DNA of 37,112 nucleotides from Pseudomonadota bacterium (GTDB lineage: Bacteria; Pseudomonadota; Gammaproteobacteria; Burkholderiales; Burkholderiaceae_D): contig JAKACN010000018.1 of NCBI GenBank assembly GCA_021821365.1, forward strand, positions 1-37,112, written 5' to 3'. Under the pieces are notes generated by a model. The model was not told the origin of the DNA. It was given only the letters and a program-made list of their open reading frames with translations, and did no database searches. This document shows, in pieces, positions 27,624 to 34,902 of the stretch (its first letter is position 1; every line of letters begins with the position of its first letter). Made by a program: the position numbers and the translations under genes.

Positions 27624-28481
27624 TCACAAGGTCTGGTCCATCTCGACCGAGGGACAGCTGTCAGGGCGATGGTGGCGCACGATGCGCGCCGGCACGCCGG
27701 CCACCGTGCAGTGCGGTGGCACCGGCTTCAGCACCACGCTGCCGGCCGCGACCTTGCTCATCGCGCCCACTTCGATATTGCCGAGGATTTTCGCGCCCGC
27801 ACCGATCATCACGCCCTCCCGGATCTTTGGATGGCGGTCGCCGTGTTCCTTGCCGGTGCCGCCGAGGGTGACGTTCTGCAGTATCGAAACCTTGTCTTCG
27901 ACCACCGCCGTTTCACCGATCACGATGCCAGTGCCGTGGTCGAGCATCACGCCGCCGCCAATGCGCGCAGCCGGATGGATGTCCACTGCGAACGCCGCGG
28001 ACGCCTGGTTCGACAGCGCGAAGGCCAGCTCCGTGCGCCCCGCCTGCCAGAGCGCATGCGCGACGCGGTAGGCCTGCAGGGCGTGAAAGCCCTTCAGGTT
28101 GAGCAGCACATGCAGCGAATCCGGGCAGGCCGGATCGCGCTCCCGCACGGCGGCCAGGTCGTCCGTGACCTGCGCAACGATGGCAGGGTGCTCACGCAGG
28201 ACATCTTCCATCAGTTCACGCAGCGCCGGCTCCGGCAAGTCGTCGCAGGCAACCCGGCGCGCCAGCACGGCCGCAACGATCGATGCGGGAGACGGCTGCG
28301 CCAGCACCAGCGACTGCACGCGCCCGCGCAGCAGCGGCTCGCGCCGCGCGACAGCCTGTGCCGCATCGCGGATGCCGTGCCAGATCTCGCCCTCTTCGCC
28401 GGACGGGGATGGAACCAGGGCCACACGCGGCATGGCTGGTACGGCGTGTCCGGTATGCAGGACGTGGGCTTCTGCTTTCAT
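27624..28481 (-). CDS. cysE: serine O-acetyltransferase
   Basis: A 285-residue left-handed beta-helix acetyltransferase that makes O-acetylserine from serine and acetyl-CoA, the first step of cysteine synthesis. The N-terminal helical SATase domain (about 25-150) contains DLPEPALRELMEDVLREHP. The active-site His is in MLDHGTGIVIGE, and a second conserved His in GDRHPKI is followed by the hexapeptide repeats IGAGAKILGNIEVG and PARIVRHH. Length is near the usual ~270-310. The ATG at 28481 follows AGAGGAC. The open frame extends further 5' with no similarity. A hairpin in the leader may regulate it. Confidence 0.92.
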   Translation of the reverse strand: MKAEAHVLHTGHAVPAMPRVALVPSPSGEEGEIWHGIRDAAQAVARREPLLRGRVQSLVLAQPSPASIVAAVLARRVACDDLPEPALRELMEDVLREHPAIVAQVTDDLAAVRERDPACPDSLHVLLNLKGFHALQAYRVAHALWQAGRTELAFALSNQASAAFAVDIHPAARIGGGVMLDHGTGIVIGETAVVEDKVSILQNVTLGGTGKEHGDRHPKIREGVMIGAGAKILGNIEVGAMSKVAAGSVVLKPVPPHCTVAGVPARIVRHHRPDSCPSVEMDQTL

Positions 28482-28530
28482 GGCGGTCCTCTCGGTTGCG
28501 GCCTCGCCGCGTGAAACATGCATGAAACAA

Positions 28531-28563
28531 AATGGCCGCAGGTTTTTCAACACTGCGGCCATT
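28531..28563 (-). promoter_or_regulatory. possible attenuator/terminator hairpin in the cysE leader
   Basis: AATGGCCGCAG-N11-CTGCGGCCATT is a perfect 11-bp stem. On the minus strand it is followed by TTTTG, about 50 bp before the cysE ATG. An intrinsic terminator upstream of an amino-acid synthesis gene suggests attenuation, but no clear Cys-rich leader peptide is seen. The rest of the 318-bp divergent region (28482-28799) holds no gene. Confidence 0.4.
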
Positions 28564-28799
28564 GGAATCTGACGAAAAACGCGCACGCTAGTCGGCAAGC
28601 CCCTCTGGCCGCCGGCGACAACACATCGACATGGAAACAACTGACTTGTGCATCCGTCAAAACAAAAAGAAAATTGAGAGCGGCAAACAAGTTTGTGTCA
28701 GCCGTTCCAGCCATTAAAGCATATTTTCCGGATTTCGGCGCAGACTGCGCCGCAGGGACGATTCTTGCTGCGAGCACCGATTTTCAACGCCCTGCCAAC

Positions 28800-29270
28800 A
28801 TGGAAACACAACGCATAGGACTGATCGCGGATACGCACGGCTTGCTGCGCCCCGAGGCGCGGGTGGCGCTCAAGGACGTCGACCTCATCATTCATGCCGG
28901 CGATATCTGCGACGCCGCGGTGTTGCAGGCGTTGCGTGAGATCGCGCCGGTGGTTGCGGTGCGCGGCAACAATGACCGCGGCGCCTGGGCCGAGACGCTG
29001 CACGACAGGGAAACCGTGACCGTCGGCGGCGTGACGATTCATGTGGTCCATGATCTCGCCGATCTCGCTCTCGACCCGAAGAGCGCCGGCATCCAGGTGG
29101 TCGTCAGCGGTCACTCGCACCGCCCCTCCGCGAAAAGGGAAGGCGGGGTGCACTATGTCAATCCCGGCAGCGCCGGACCGCGCCGCTTCAAGCTGCCGAT
29201 CTCGCTCGGCTTTCTGCATATCAAGGACGGCGACGTGCGCGTCGAATTGCAGGCCCTGGAGGTGGATTAG
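28800..29270 (+). CDS. YfcE/MJ0936-type metallophosphoesterase
   Basis: A 156-residue calcineurin-like phosphoesterase. The metal-binding motifs are in order: LIADTHG (D-x-H), IIHAGDICD (GD), VRGNNDRG (GNND), and VVSGHSHRPS (GHSH). This compact single-domain form matches the YfcE family, which hydrolyses phosphodiesters in vitro; the physiological substrate is unknown. The ATG at 28800 opens METQRIGLIADTHG, leaving no room for a signal peptide, so it is cytoplasmic. The gene is divergent from cysE and 123 bp before nirK. Confidence 0.9.
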   Translation: METQRIGLIADTHGLLRPEARVALKDVDLIIHAGDICDAAVLQALREIAPVVAVRGNNDRGAWAETLHDRETVTVGGVTIHVVHDLADLALDPKSAGIQVVVSGHSHRPSAKREGGVHYVNPGSAGPRRFKLPISLGFLHIKDGDVRVELQALEVD

Positions 29271-29332
29271 CGGTCCGGCACGCCGCTTGCGTTAACGCGT
29301 GCGCGCCGTTCCCGATGGGGCACCATGCACGC

Positions 29333-29356
29333 CAATATTGAAATATGGCAATATTG
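29333..29356. promoter_or_regulatory. paired CAATATTG palindromes upstream of nirK
   Basis: Two identical 8-bp palindromes at 29333-29340 and 29349-29356 are spaced 16 bp centre to centre, about 40-60 bp before the nirK ATG. A further palindrome GCGTTAACGC is at 29289-29298. The AT-rich pair stands out from the surrounding DNA and could be a site for a nitrogen-oxide-responsive repressor such as NsrR, or part of the promoter. Assignment is speculative. Confidence 0.4.
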
Positions 29357-29392
29357 TAATGTGCCGTTTCCCATCGCCCGGAAAGGATATCC

Positions 29393-30922
29393 ATGAAAGC
29401 TATCCCCCTCCCACGCCTTGCCTTCCGCGCCACTTCGTTCATCCTTGCCCTGCTTCTGGCCGCTTGCGGTGAAACGGTCGCGACCTCGTCCGCGTCGTCC
29501 GGTCCCCCAACCGCGTCAGCGCAGACCGCCTCCCCCGCTTCCCCCGCCGCCTCGCGCTACGATCCCGCGAAGATGGATCTCAAGCCGGTGCCGGCCAAGG
29601 TGACCTCCGAGCGGCACAGCGGCCCCTACGCCGAAGGCAGCGCGCTCAGCACCACGGCGGTGCTGAAGCCGCTGGATCCGTCGCCGGTGAAAACGATACG
29701 CCTGGACACCACCCACAAGATCATCGAAATCGCGCCGGGCGTGCGATTCAGCGCCTGGACCTTCGGCGATCAGGTGCCTGGGCCGACGGTTCACGTCAGG
29801 GTGGGCGACCGCATCAAGTTTTCGATGACCAATCGCAGCGACGAACCCGTGCCGGGGCCGAAGATGACAGCGGCACCGATGATGCACTCGATCGACTTTC
29901 ACGCCGCGATGGTTTCGCCCGAAGACAAGTACCGCTCGATTGCCCCCGGGCAGACCATCGAATTCGAGTTCACGCCCAATTATCCCGGCGTCTACATGTA
30001 CCACTGCGGCACGCCGATGACGCTGGAGCATATCGCCTCGGGCATGTACGGCGCTGTCGTGGTAGAACCGCGCGAGGGCTACCCGACCAAGGTCGACCGC
30101 GAATACGTCATCATCCAGAGCGAGTTTTACGTGAAGCCCGCGCCGGGCAATGCCAAGGTGGAAGGCGTGCCGCTGTACGTGCTGGACGGCGAGCGCCTGC
30201 GCAATGCGCAGCCAACCCATACCGTGTTCAACGGCGTGCACAACGGCATGATGCGCAATCCGCTGCCGGTGAAACCCGGCGAACGGGTGCGCCTGTATGT
30301 GCTGAACGTCGGCCCCAGCAAGACCTCCAGCTTTCATGTGGTCGGCACCATCTTTGACCGCGTCTGGTTCGAAGGCAATCCGGATAACCAGTTCCGCGGC
30401 ATGCAGACAGTCCTGCTCGGCTCATCCAACAGTGCGATCGTGGAATTCATGATTCCGGAAGAAGGCTCCTACGTGATGGTAGACCATCACTTCGCCAATG
30501 CGTCGCAAGGCGCGGTCGGCTTGCTCAGCACCGGGGCCGCCGGCGAAAATGCCACCGAGCACCACAACATCGCCGCCTCGCCGACGCCCAGCGCTCCCGA
30601 TACGGCTCAGGCGAAGCTCCAGTTCGAATCGAAATGCCTCGCCTGCCATGCGCTGGTGGGCGGCAGGGGCAAGAAGATCGGCCCGGACCTGGCCGGCGTC
30701 ACCAAACGCCGTACCGACGACTGGCTGCGGCGCTGGCTGAAGTCGCCCGAGGACATGCTCGCCAGCGATCCGGACGCCAAGGCCTTGCTCAAGGAACACA
30801 ACAACCTGCCGATGCCGAACCAGAACCTGTCGGACAAGGAAATCGCCGGCCTCATCAAGTATTTCCATTGGGTCGACTCGAATCCGGCCGCGCCGGCGAC
30901 CGAAGGGAAAGCAAAATCATGA
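29393..30922 (+). CDS. nirK: copper nitrite reductase, lipoprotein with C-terminal cytochrome c domain
   Basis: A 509-residue NO-forming nitrite reductase. The lipobox LLLAAC places the lipidated cysteine at residue 25. Two cupredoxin domains follow (about 105-235 and 240-385). Type 1 copper ligands are His165, Cys205, His213 and Met218. Type 2 copper ligands are His170, His204 and a His in MVDHHF (365/366), with catalytic Asp168 and His315. A C-terminal class I cytochrome c domain has CLACH at 415-419 and a likely axial Met474, as in three-domain Ralstonia-type NirK. It should reduce nitrite at the periplasmic face, with the attached haem passing electrons to copper. The start follows GGAAAGGA. 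Its stop overlaps the next gene's ATG. Confidence 0.95.
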   Translation: MKAIPLPRLAFRATSFILALLLAACGETVATSSASSGPPTASAQTASPASPAASRYDPAKMDLKPVPAKVTSERHSGPYAEGSALSTTAVLKPLDPSPVKTIRLDTTHKIIEIAPGVRFSAWTFGDQVPGPTVHVRVGDRIKFSMTNRSDEPVPGPKMTAAPMMHSIDFHAAMVSPEDKYRSIAPGQTIEFEFTPNYPGVYMYHCGTPMTLEHIASGMYGAVVVEPREGYPTKVDREYVIIQSEFYVKPAPGNAKVEGVPLYVLDGERLRNAQPTHTVFNGVHNGMMRNPLPVKPGERVRLYVLNVGPSKTSSFHVVGTIFDRVWFEGNPDNQFRGMQTVLLGSSNSAIVEFMIPEEGSYVMVDHHFANASQGAVGLLSTGAAGENATEHHNIAASPTPSAPDTAQAKLQFESKCLACHALVGGRGKKIGPDLAGVTKRRTDDWLRRWLKSPEDMLASDPDAKALLKEHNNLPMPNQNLSDKEIAGLIKYFHWVDSNPAAPATEGKAKS

Positions 30923-31356
30923 TCCGTGCGAGGAAGGCTGCGACCACGCTGATGCTTGCGGCATGGTGCACCGCGGCCTTGCCGTGCGGCCGCTGCGTGG
31001 AAGACAAGGTGGCCGCCGTCTATGATCATGCGGAACTGCTGCGCGCCGAAGCGGCGCACCACCACGTCGCCTTTTGCGTGATCGAAGGCAACCTGCCGCC
31101 TGGTGATTCCACGCAACGCGACATCGTGCGGGCGGCGGAAGAAGCGCGAGGCGTGGATCGCGGCAGCGTGCGCGTTTCCGTCGATAACCCTGCCCTGTCC
31201 TTTTCCTTCGATCCGGCCCGCACGTCGGTGGAGCGTGCAGTCCGGATGATGAACAGGAGGATTTCCGCGCTCGGCTTGCGCCTGGAGCCGATACGCGTGA
31301 TGGAACGCACCGCCGAACTGAAGAGCATTGGCAGCACGCAAACTTCCCGGCCTTGA
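30919..31356 (+). CDS. exported CGRC/His-rich protein coupled to nirK (possible copper chaperone)
   Basis: A 145-residue protein whose ATG overlaps the nirK stop (ATGA), so translation is coupled. A signal peptide (about 1-20) precedes a CGRC motif at 23-26 and a HHH run at 47-49 with Cys53. The rest has a beta-alpha-beta-beta-alpha-beta pattern (VAFCVIEG, then DIVRAAEEARGVD, SVRVSVDNPALSFSFDPA, SVERAVRMMNRRISALG, LRLEPIRV), like heavy-metal-associated (HMA/MerP-like) domains. It lacks the canonical GMTCxxC placement because its cysteines lie N-terminal. It could deliver copper to NirK in the periplasm. I do not recognise a named family, and the function is inference from coupling and metal-ligand content. 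Confidence 0.75.
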   Translation: MIRARKAATTLMLAAWCTAALPCGRCVEDKVAAVYDHAELLRAEAAHHHVAFCVIEGNLPPGDSTQRDIVRAAEEARGVDRGSVRVSVDNPALSFSFDPARTSVERAVRMMNRRISALGLRLEPIRVMERTAELKSIGSTQTSRP

Positions 31357-31500
31357 AAACGTCATACGTAAGATTTGCAAGGAAAGGTAAAAAACACGCG
31401 CAACATTCCGTGAGCCGCCAGCGCGGCCCGCTCCCCTCGCCAGAGCGACAGCCTTGATGTTTGTCGCCTCTCCGGCGCTGCAGGATTGCCACAAGGAGCG

Positions 31501-31516
31501 TGGCACCGTTATTGCT
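31501..31516 (+). promoter_or_regulatory. sigma-54 (-24/-12) promoter of the nor operon
   Basis: TGGCAC-CGTTA-TTGCT is an exact RpoN consensus match, 35 bp upstream of the 41-residue peptide gene and 173 bp before norC. nor operons controlled by the NO-sensing activator NorR use such promoters in Ralstonia-type bacteria. One GT-N7-AC sequence, a possible NorR half-site pattern, is at 31387-31397. No norR gene is in the window. Confidence 0.85.
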
Positions 31517-31550
31517 GTGCCCGGTTATCTCGACCATGGAGGGATAGCTC

Positions 31551-31676
31551 ATGCATGGCACTGCATTGTACGTTCCGCTCAGACTCCTCAGCTTCCTGGT
31601 CCTGCTGCTCATGTTGTGCGCCATCATCTACGGCGGCTACATTTCAGTGACTTACTGGTCGGGCATCGGCGTCTGA
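31551..31676 (+). CDS. 41-residue single-pass membrane peptide at the head of the nor operon
   Basis: The frame MHGTALYVPLRLLSFLVLLL runs on to a Tyr/Gly-rich end (about YGGYISVTYWSGIGV). Residues about 10-29 form one strong transmembrane helix. GGAGGGA at 31537-31543 gives an excellent ribosome binding site. The gene lies between the sigma-54 promoter and norC, 12 bp before norC. Its first position in the operon and good translation signals argue that it is real. It may be a small subunit or assembly factor of the NorBC complex. I know no named family for it. Confidence 0.7.
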   Translation: MHGTALYVPLRLLSFLVLLLMLCAIIYGGYISVTYWSGIGV

Positions 31677-31688
31677 CGGGACGATGCC

Positions 31689-32561
31689 ATGAACAAGCGA
31701 CAAAGCCGCCTTTTCGCCATCGTATCCACCGCCATCGTCGGCGTCGCCTTCCTCGGCATGACGATCGACACCCATCGCCAGGTCGACAAGCTGACCAACG
31801 CGCAAAACCTGACACCCCAGGTCATCCACGGCAAGGACGTCTGGCACAAGTACAACTGCATCAATTGCCACACCCTGTTCGGCGAGGGCGCCTACTATGC
31901 GCCGGACCTGACGAAGATCACGCAATACCGCGGCGCGCCCTACCTGCGCGCCTACCTGCACGATCCGTCCAAGTTCTACAACGAGCAGCGCCACCGCCGC
32001 CTGATGCCGAACGAACACCTGGCCGATAACGAAATCAATGACCTGCTCGCCTTCCTCGACTGGGTCAGCAAGGTCGACAACCAGAACTGGCCGCCGCGCC
32101 CGATCCTGGTGACCGGCGCGACGATTCCCGGCACCGGCGCCTCGCCCGCGCAGCAGCAGAATCCGGCCGGCGTGCCGGCCGGCGGTCCGCAGAAGGCGCC
32201 GGGCGCACGCCCTGTCACGACGGGCGACGATCCTGTCGCACTCGGCGAGACGCTGTTCCATTCATCACCACCCGGCTGCTTCGCCTGCCACTCGATCGCG
32301 CCCGGCGTGAACCTGGTCGGACCGTCGCTCTCCGGTGTCGCGACACGCGCGCAGCAGATGATCGGCTCCGGCCAGTACAAGGGTTCGGCCAAGGATGCGG
32401 CAGGCTACATCCGCGAGTCGATCCTCAAGCCGAGCGCCTACCTCGTGCCCGGCCCGACCTTCTCCGCGAACGGCCAGTCCTTCATGACGGACAACTACGG
32501 CAAGGAACTCAAGCCCGAGCAGGTCGACCAGCTGGTCGCCTACCTGATGAGCCTGAAATAG
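31689..32561 (+). CDS. norC: nitric oxide reductase cytochrome c subunit with an extra C-terminal cytochrome c domain
   Basis: A 290-residue protein, about twice the usual ~150 residues of NorC. The N-terminal anchor helix (about 7-25) and the NorC domain follow the family: CINCHTLFGEGAYYAPDL with haem motif at 57-61, distal-Met region RLMPNEH (Met106) and DWVSKVDNQNWPPRP. A Pro/Gly/Gln-rich linker (about 140-180) leads to a second class I cytochrome c domain with CFACH at 197-201 and probable ligand Met266. It should pass electrons to NorB from the periplasm, with the second haem as an added entry point. The gene is followed by norB 13 bp downstream. Confidence 0.92.
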   Translation: MNKRQSRLFAIVSTAIVGVAFLGMTIDTHRQVDKLTNAQNLTPQVIHGKDVWHKYNCINCHTLFGEGAYYAPDLTKITQYRGAPYLRAYLHDPSKFYNEQRHRRLMPNEHLADNEINDLLAFLDWVSKVDNQNWPPRPILVTGATIPGTGASPAQQQNPAGVPAGGPQKAPGARPVTTGDDPVALGETLFHSSPPGCFACHSIAPGVNLVGPSLSGVATRAQQMIGSGQYKGSAKDAAGYIRESILKPSAYLVPGPTFSANGQSFMTDNYGKELKPEQVDQLVAYLMSLK

Positions 32562-32574
32562 AGGGAGAACCGCA

Positions 32575-33954
32575 ATGCGATATCGTTCCCAGTCAGTCGC
32601 GTACTGGTACTTCGCGGTGGCGATGGTGCTGTTCGGCCTGCAGCTCGTGTTCGGATTGCTGTCGGCATCCAAGTATCTCGGCCCCGATCCGCTGCTCTAT
32701 ATCCTGCCGTTCGACGTCACGAAGATGATCCACACCAATCTGCTGGTCGTCTGGGTGCTCACCGGCTTCATGGGCGCGACCTACTGGATGGTGCCGGACG
32801 AATCGCGCTCCGAGCTCTACAGCGTGAAGCTCGCGTACGTGCAATTGATCCTGTGGGTGATCATGGGAGTGACCGCGGTCATCGGCTACCTGTTCCGCTA
32901 CGGCACGGGAAACAAGCTGCTGGAACAACCGCTGCCGCACAAGATCGTGATCGTGATCGTCATGCTCATGTTCCTGTACAACATCGGCATGACGATCAGG
33001 AACTCCGGCCGCTTCACCACCACCGAAGGCGTGCTGCTGCTTGGACTCGCGCTCGCCGCCGTGCTGTACCTGCCCTCGCTGATCGACTACCGCAACTACA
33101 CGATCGGCATCTTCTACCGCTGGTGGACCATCCATCTGTGGGTGGAAGGCGTGTGGGAAATGATCCAGGGCGGCTTCCTCGCCTATCTGCTGATCCGCCT
33201 GTCGGGCGCAGACCGCGAGGTGATGGAAAAATGGCTGTATGTCATTGTAGGGCTGGTCTTCATCGCCGGCATCATCGGCACCGCGCACCATTACTACTGG
33301 GTCGGCGTGCCGCACTACTGGCTGCCGATCGGCGGCTTCTTCAGCGCGCTGGAGCCGCTGGCATTGATCGGCATGGCAATCTACGCCTACTCGGCGATAC
33401 GCCGCGCCGGCGTCGCGCATCCGAACGTGCTCGCTCTGCACTGGACCATCGGCAGCGCCGTCTTCACCATGTTCGGCGCTGGCCTGCTCGGGCTGGCGCA
33501 CACCTGGCCGAGCGTGAACAAATGGACGCACGGCACGCTCATCACCGCCATGCACGGCCACGCCGCCTTCTACGGCGCCTACGCCATGATCGTGCTGGCG
33601 ATGATCAGCTATGCGCTGCCCTCGATCACGCGCGAGCGGCCAGAACAAGGCACCGCCATCGGACTCTGGTCCTTCTGGCTGCAACTGGCGGGCATGTTCG
33701 GCATGACGCTCTCCTTCGCGACCGCGGGCATCGGCCAGGTGTACCTGGAACGCATCCTCGGCCTCGGCTACCTCGACACGCAGCTGCGCATCCAGGTGCA
33801 TTTCCTGATGCTGGTCGTCACCGCATCGCTGTTCACCATCGGCGCAGCATTGTTCATTTGGGACTTCTTCCGCCACGCGCCGCATTTCGAGACGTGCGAG
33901 GCGGACGAACCGGAGCCGGTGATCACGGGCCGCGCCGGAACGGCCATACCCTGA
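32575..33954 (+). CDS. norB: nitric oxide reductase large (haem b) subunit
   Basis: A 459-residue, 12-helix haem-copper-oxidase-superfamily protein that reduces two NO to N2O at a haem b3/non-haem FeB centre. FeB ligands are His187 and Glu191 in IHLWVEGVWEM plus His238 and His239 in GTAHHYYW. Haem ligands are His53 in KMIHTNLL and the His327/His329 pair in MHGHAAFYG. Further cNOR glutamates (about Glu117, Glu195, Glu260) are conserved. The single-subunit qNOR N-terminal extension is absent, so this is the cytochrome-c-dependent class, consistent with norC upstream. GAGGGAGA precedes the ATG. norQ starts 8 bp after the stop. Confidence 0.96.
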   Translation: MRYRSQSVAYWYFAVAMVLFGLQLVFGLLSASKYLGPDPLLYILPFDVTKMIHTNLLVVWVLTGFMGATYWMVPDESRSELYSVKLAYVQLILWVIMGVTAVIGYLFRYGTGNKLLEQPLPHKIVIVIVMLMFLYNIGMTIRNSGRFTTTEGVLLLGLALAAVLYLPSLIDYRNYTIGIFYRWWTIHLWVEGVWEMIQGGFLAYLLIRLSGADREVMEKWLYVIVGLVFIAGIIGTAHHYYWVGVPHYWLPIGGFFSALEPLALIGMAIYAYSAIRRAGVAHPNVLALHWTIGSAVFTMFGAGLLGLAHTWPSVNKWTHGTLITAMHGHAAFYGAYAMIVLAMISYALPSITRERPEQGTAIGLWSFWLQLAGMFGMTLSFATAGIGQVYLERILGLGYLDTQLRIQVHFLMLVVTASLFTIGAALFIWDFFRHAPHFETCEADEPEPVITGRAGTAIP

Positions 33955-33961
33955 GTCGAGC

Positions 33962-34771
33962 ATGCAACGGATGCAGATCGCCGCAAGCCGCCCCGCCGAT
34001 GAGCCGTTCTACGTTCCCGGCGGCGACGAAGTTCGCATCTTCGCGCAGTGCCACGCGCGCCAGCTCGCCGTCATGCTCAAGGGCCCGACCGGCTGCGGCA
34101 AGACGCGTTTCGTCGAACACATGGCATGGCGCCTCGGCCGTCCCGTCATCACCATCTCCTGCCACGACGACCTGACGGCGAGCGACCTGGTCGGCCGCTA
34201 CCTGATCCGGCATGACAGCACCGCGTGGCAGGATGGCCCGCTCACGCGCGCCGTACGCGAGGGGGCGATCTGCTATCTCGATGAAATCGTCGAAGCGCGC
34301 CAGGACACAGTCGTGGTGCTGCATCCGCTCACCGATTACCGGCGCACTCTGCCTCTCGACAAGACCGGCGAACTGATCGAGGCGGCACCAGGCTTTCAAC
34401 TGGTCGTGTCCTACAATCCCGGCTATCAGCGCATGCTCAAGGACCTGAAGCCGAGCACGCGCCAGCGCTTCGTCGCGCTCGACCTCGGCTTTCCTCCGGC
34501 GGAGCGCGAGATCCGCATCGTGCAGCACGAAAGCGGCGCCGACCATCCGGCCGCGCATGCACTGGTCTCGCTCGGACAGCGGCTGCGCGGCCTGCAGGAC
34601 CGCGGCCTGGCCGAAGTCCCGAGCACGCGCCTGCTGATCGCCGCCGCGCGCCTGATCGCAAGCGGCATCGACGCGAAGGAAGCGTGCTACGCGGCATTGG
34701 TGTCGCCGCTCTCAGATGATGCTTCGCTCGTTGGTGCGATGCGCGACCTCGTGGACGCCACATTTGTGTAG
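33962..34771 (+). CDS. norQ: NorQ/CbbQ-family MoxR AAA+ ATPase
   Basis: A 269-residue AAA+ ATPase. Walker A GPTGCGKTR is at 41-49, Walker B-like AICYLDEIVEARQDT near residue 105, and the sensor/arginine region SYNPGYQRMLKDLKPSTRQRF near 155. It is the CbbQ/NirQ/NorQ type. With NorD it is needed to assemble or activate the NorBC complex, probably insertion of the non-haem iron. Start choice between ATG 33962 and 33971 is open. It follows norB by 8 bp and shares the operon. Confidence 0.94.
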   Translation: MQRMQIAASRPADEPFYVPGGDEVRIFAQCHARQLAVMLKGPTGCGKTRFVEHMAWRLGRPVITISCHDDLTASDLVGRYLIRHDSTAWQDGPLTRAVREGAICYLDEIVEARQDTVVVLHPLTDYRRTLPLDKTGELIEAAPGFQLVVSYNPGYQRMLKDLKPSTRQRFVALDLGFPPAEREIRIVQHESGADHPAAHALVSLGQRLRGLQDRGLAEVPSTRLLIAAARLIASGIDAKEACYAALVSPLSDDASLVGAMRDLVDATFV

Positions 34772-34798
34772 TCAGTTGAATTGACGGGAGCTTGAGAG

Positions 34799-34872
34799 AT
34801 GTCCACGAAAAACACAAAAGACACGAAAAATTCTCTGTTGATTTTCGTGTCTTTTGTGTTTTTCGTGGACAT
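34799..34872. repeat. perfect 31-bp-arm inverted repeat between norQ and norD
   Basis: The arms at 34799-34829 and 34842-34872 are exact reverse complements around a 12-nt loop. The arm starts ATGTCCACGAAAAACACAAA and is AT-rich, unlike its surroundings. A 30-bp identical arm copy is at 14159-14188. In the nor transcript it would form a very stable hairpin between norQ (stop 34771) and norD (start 34903), which could act as a partial terminator or processing/stability element. Confidence 0.9.
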
Positions 34873-34902
34873 GGTTTTTTGCCCTGCATTTCTCACCTGA
34901 TC

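Noticed and set aside
29333-29356. The CAATATTG pair as a CRISPR or tandem-repeat array
   Set aside because: Only two 8-bp copies are present, with no spacer structure.
31449-31466. A TTGAT half-site upstream of the nor operon as an FNR box
   Set aside because: The partner half (GTCGC instead of ATCAA) is missing; the sigma-54 promoter explains the region better.
34792-34902. An N-terminal extension of norD
   Set aside because: The in-frame sequence is translated repeat DNA (MRDVHEKHKRHEK...); the family start is MAEAEDVLQEV at 34903.
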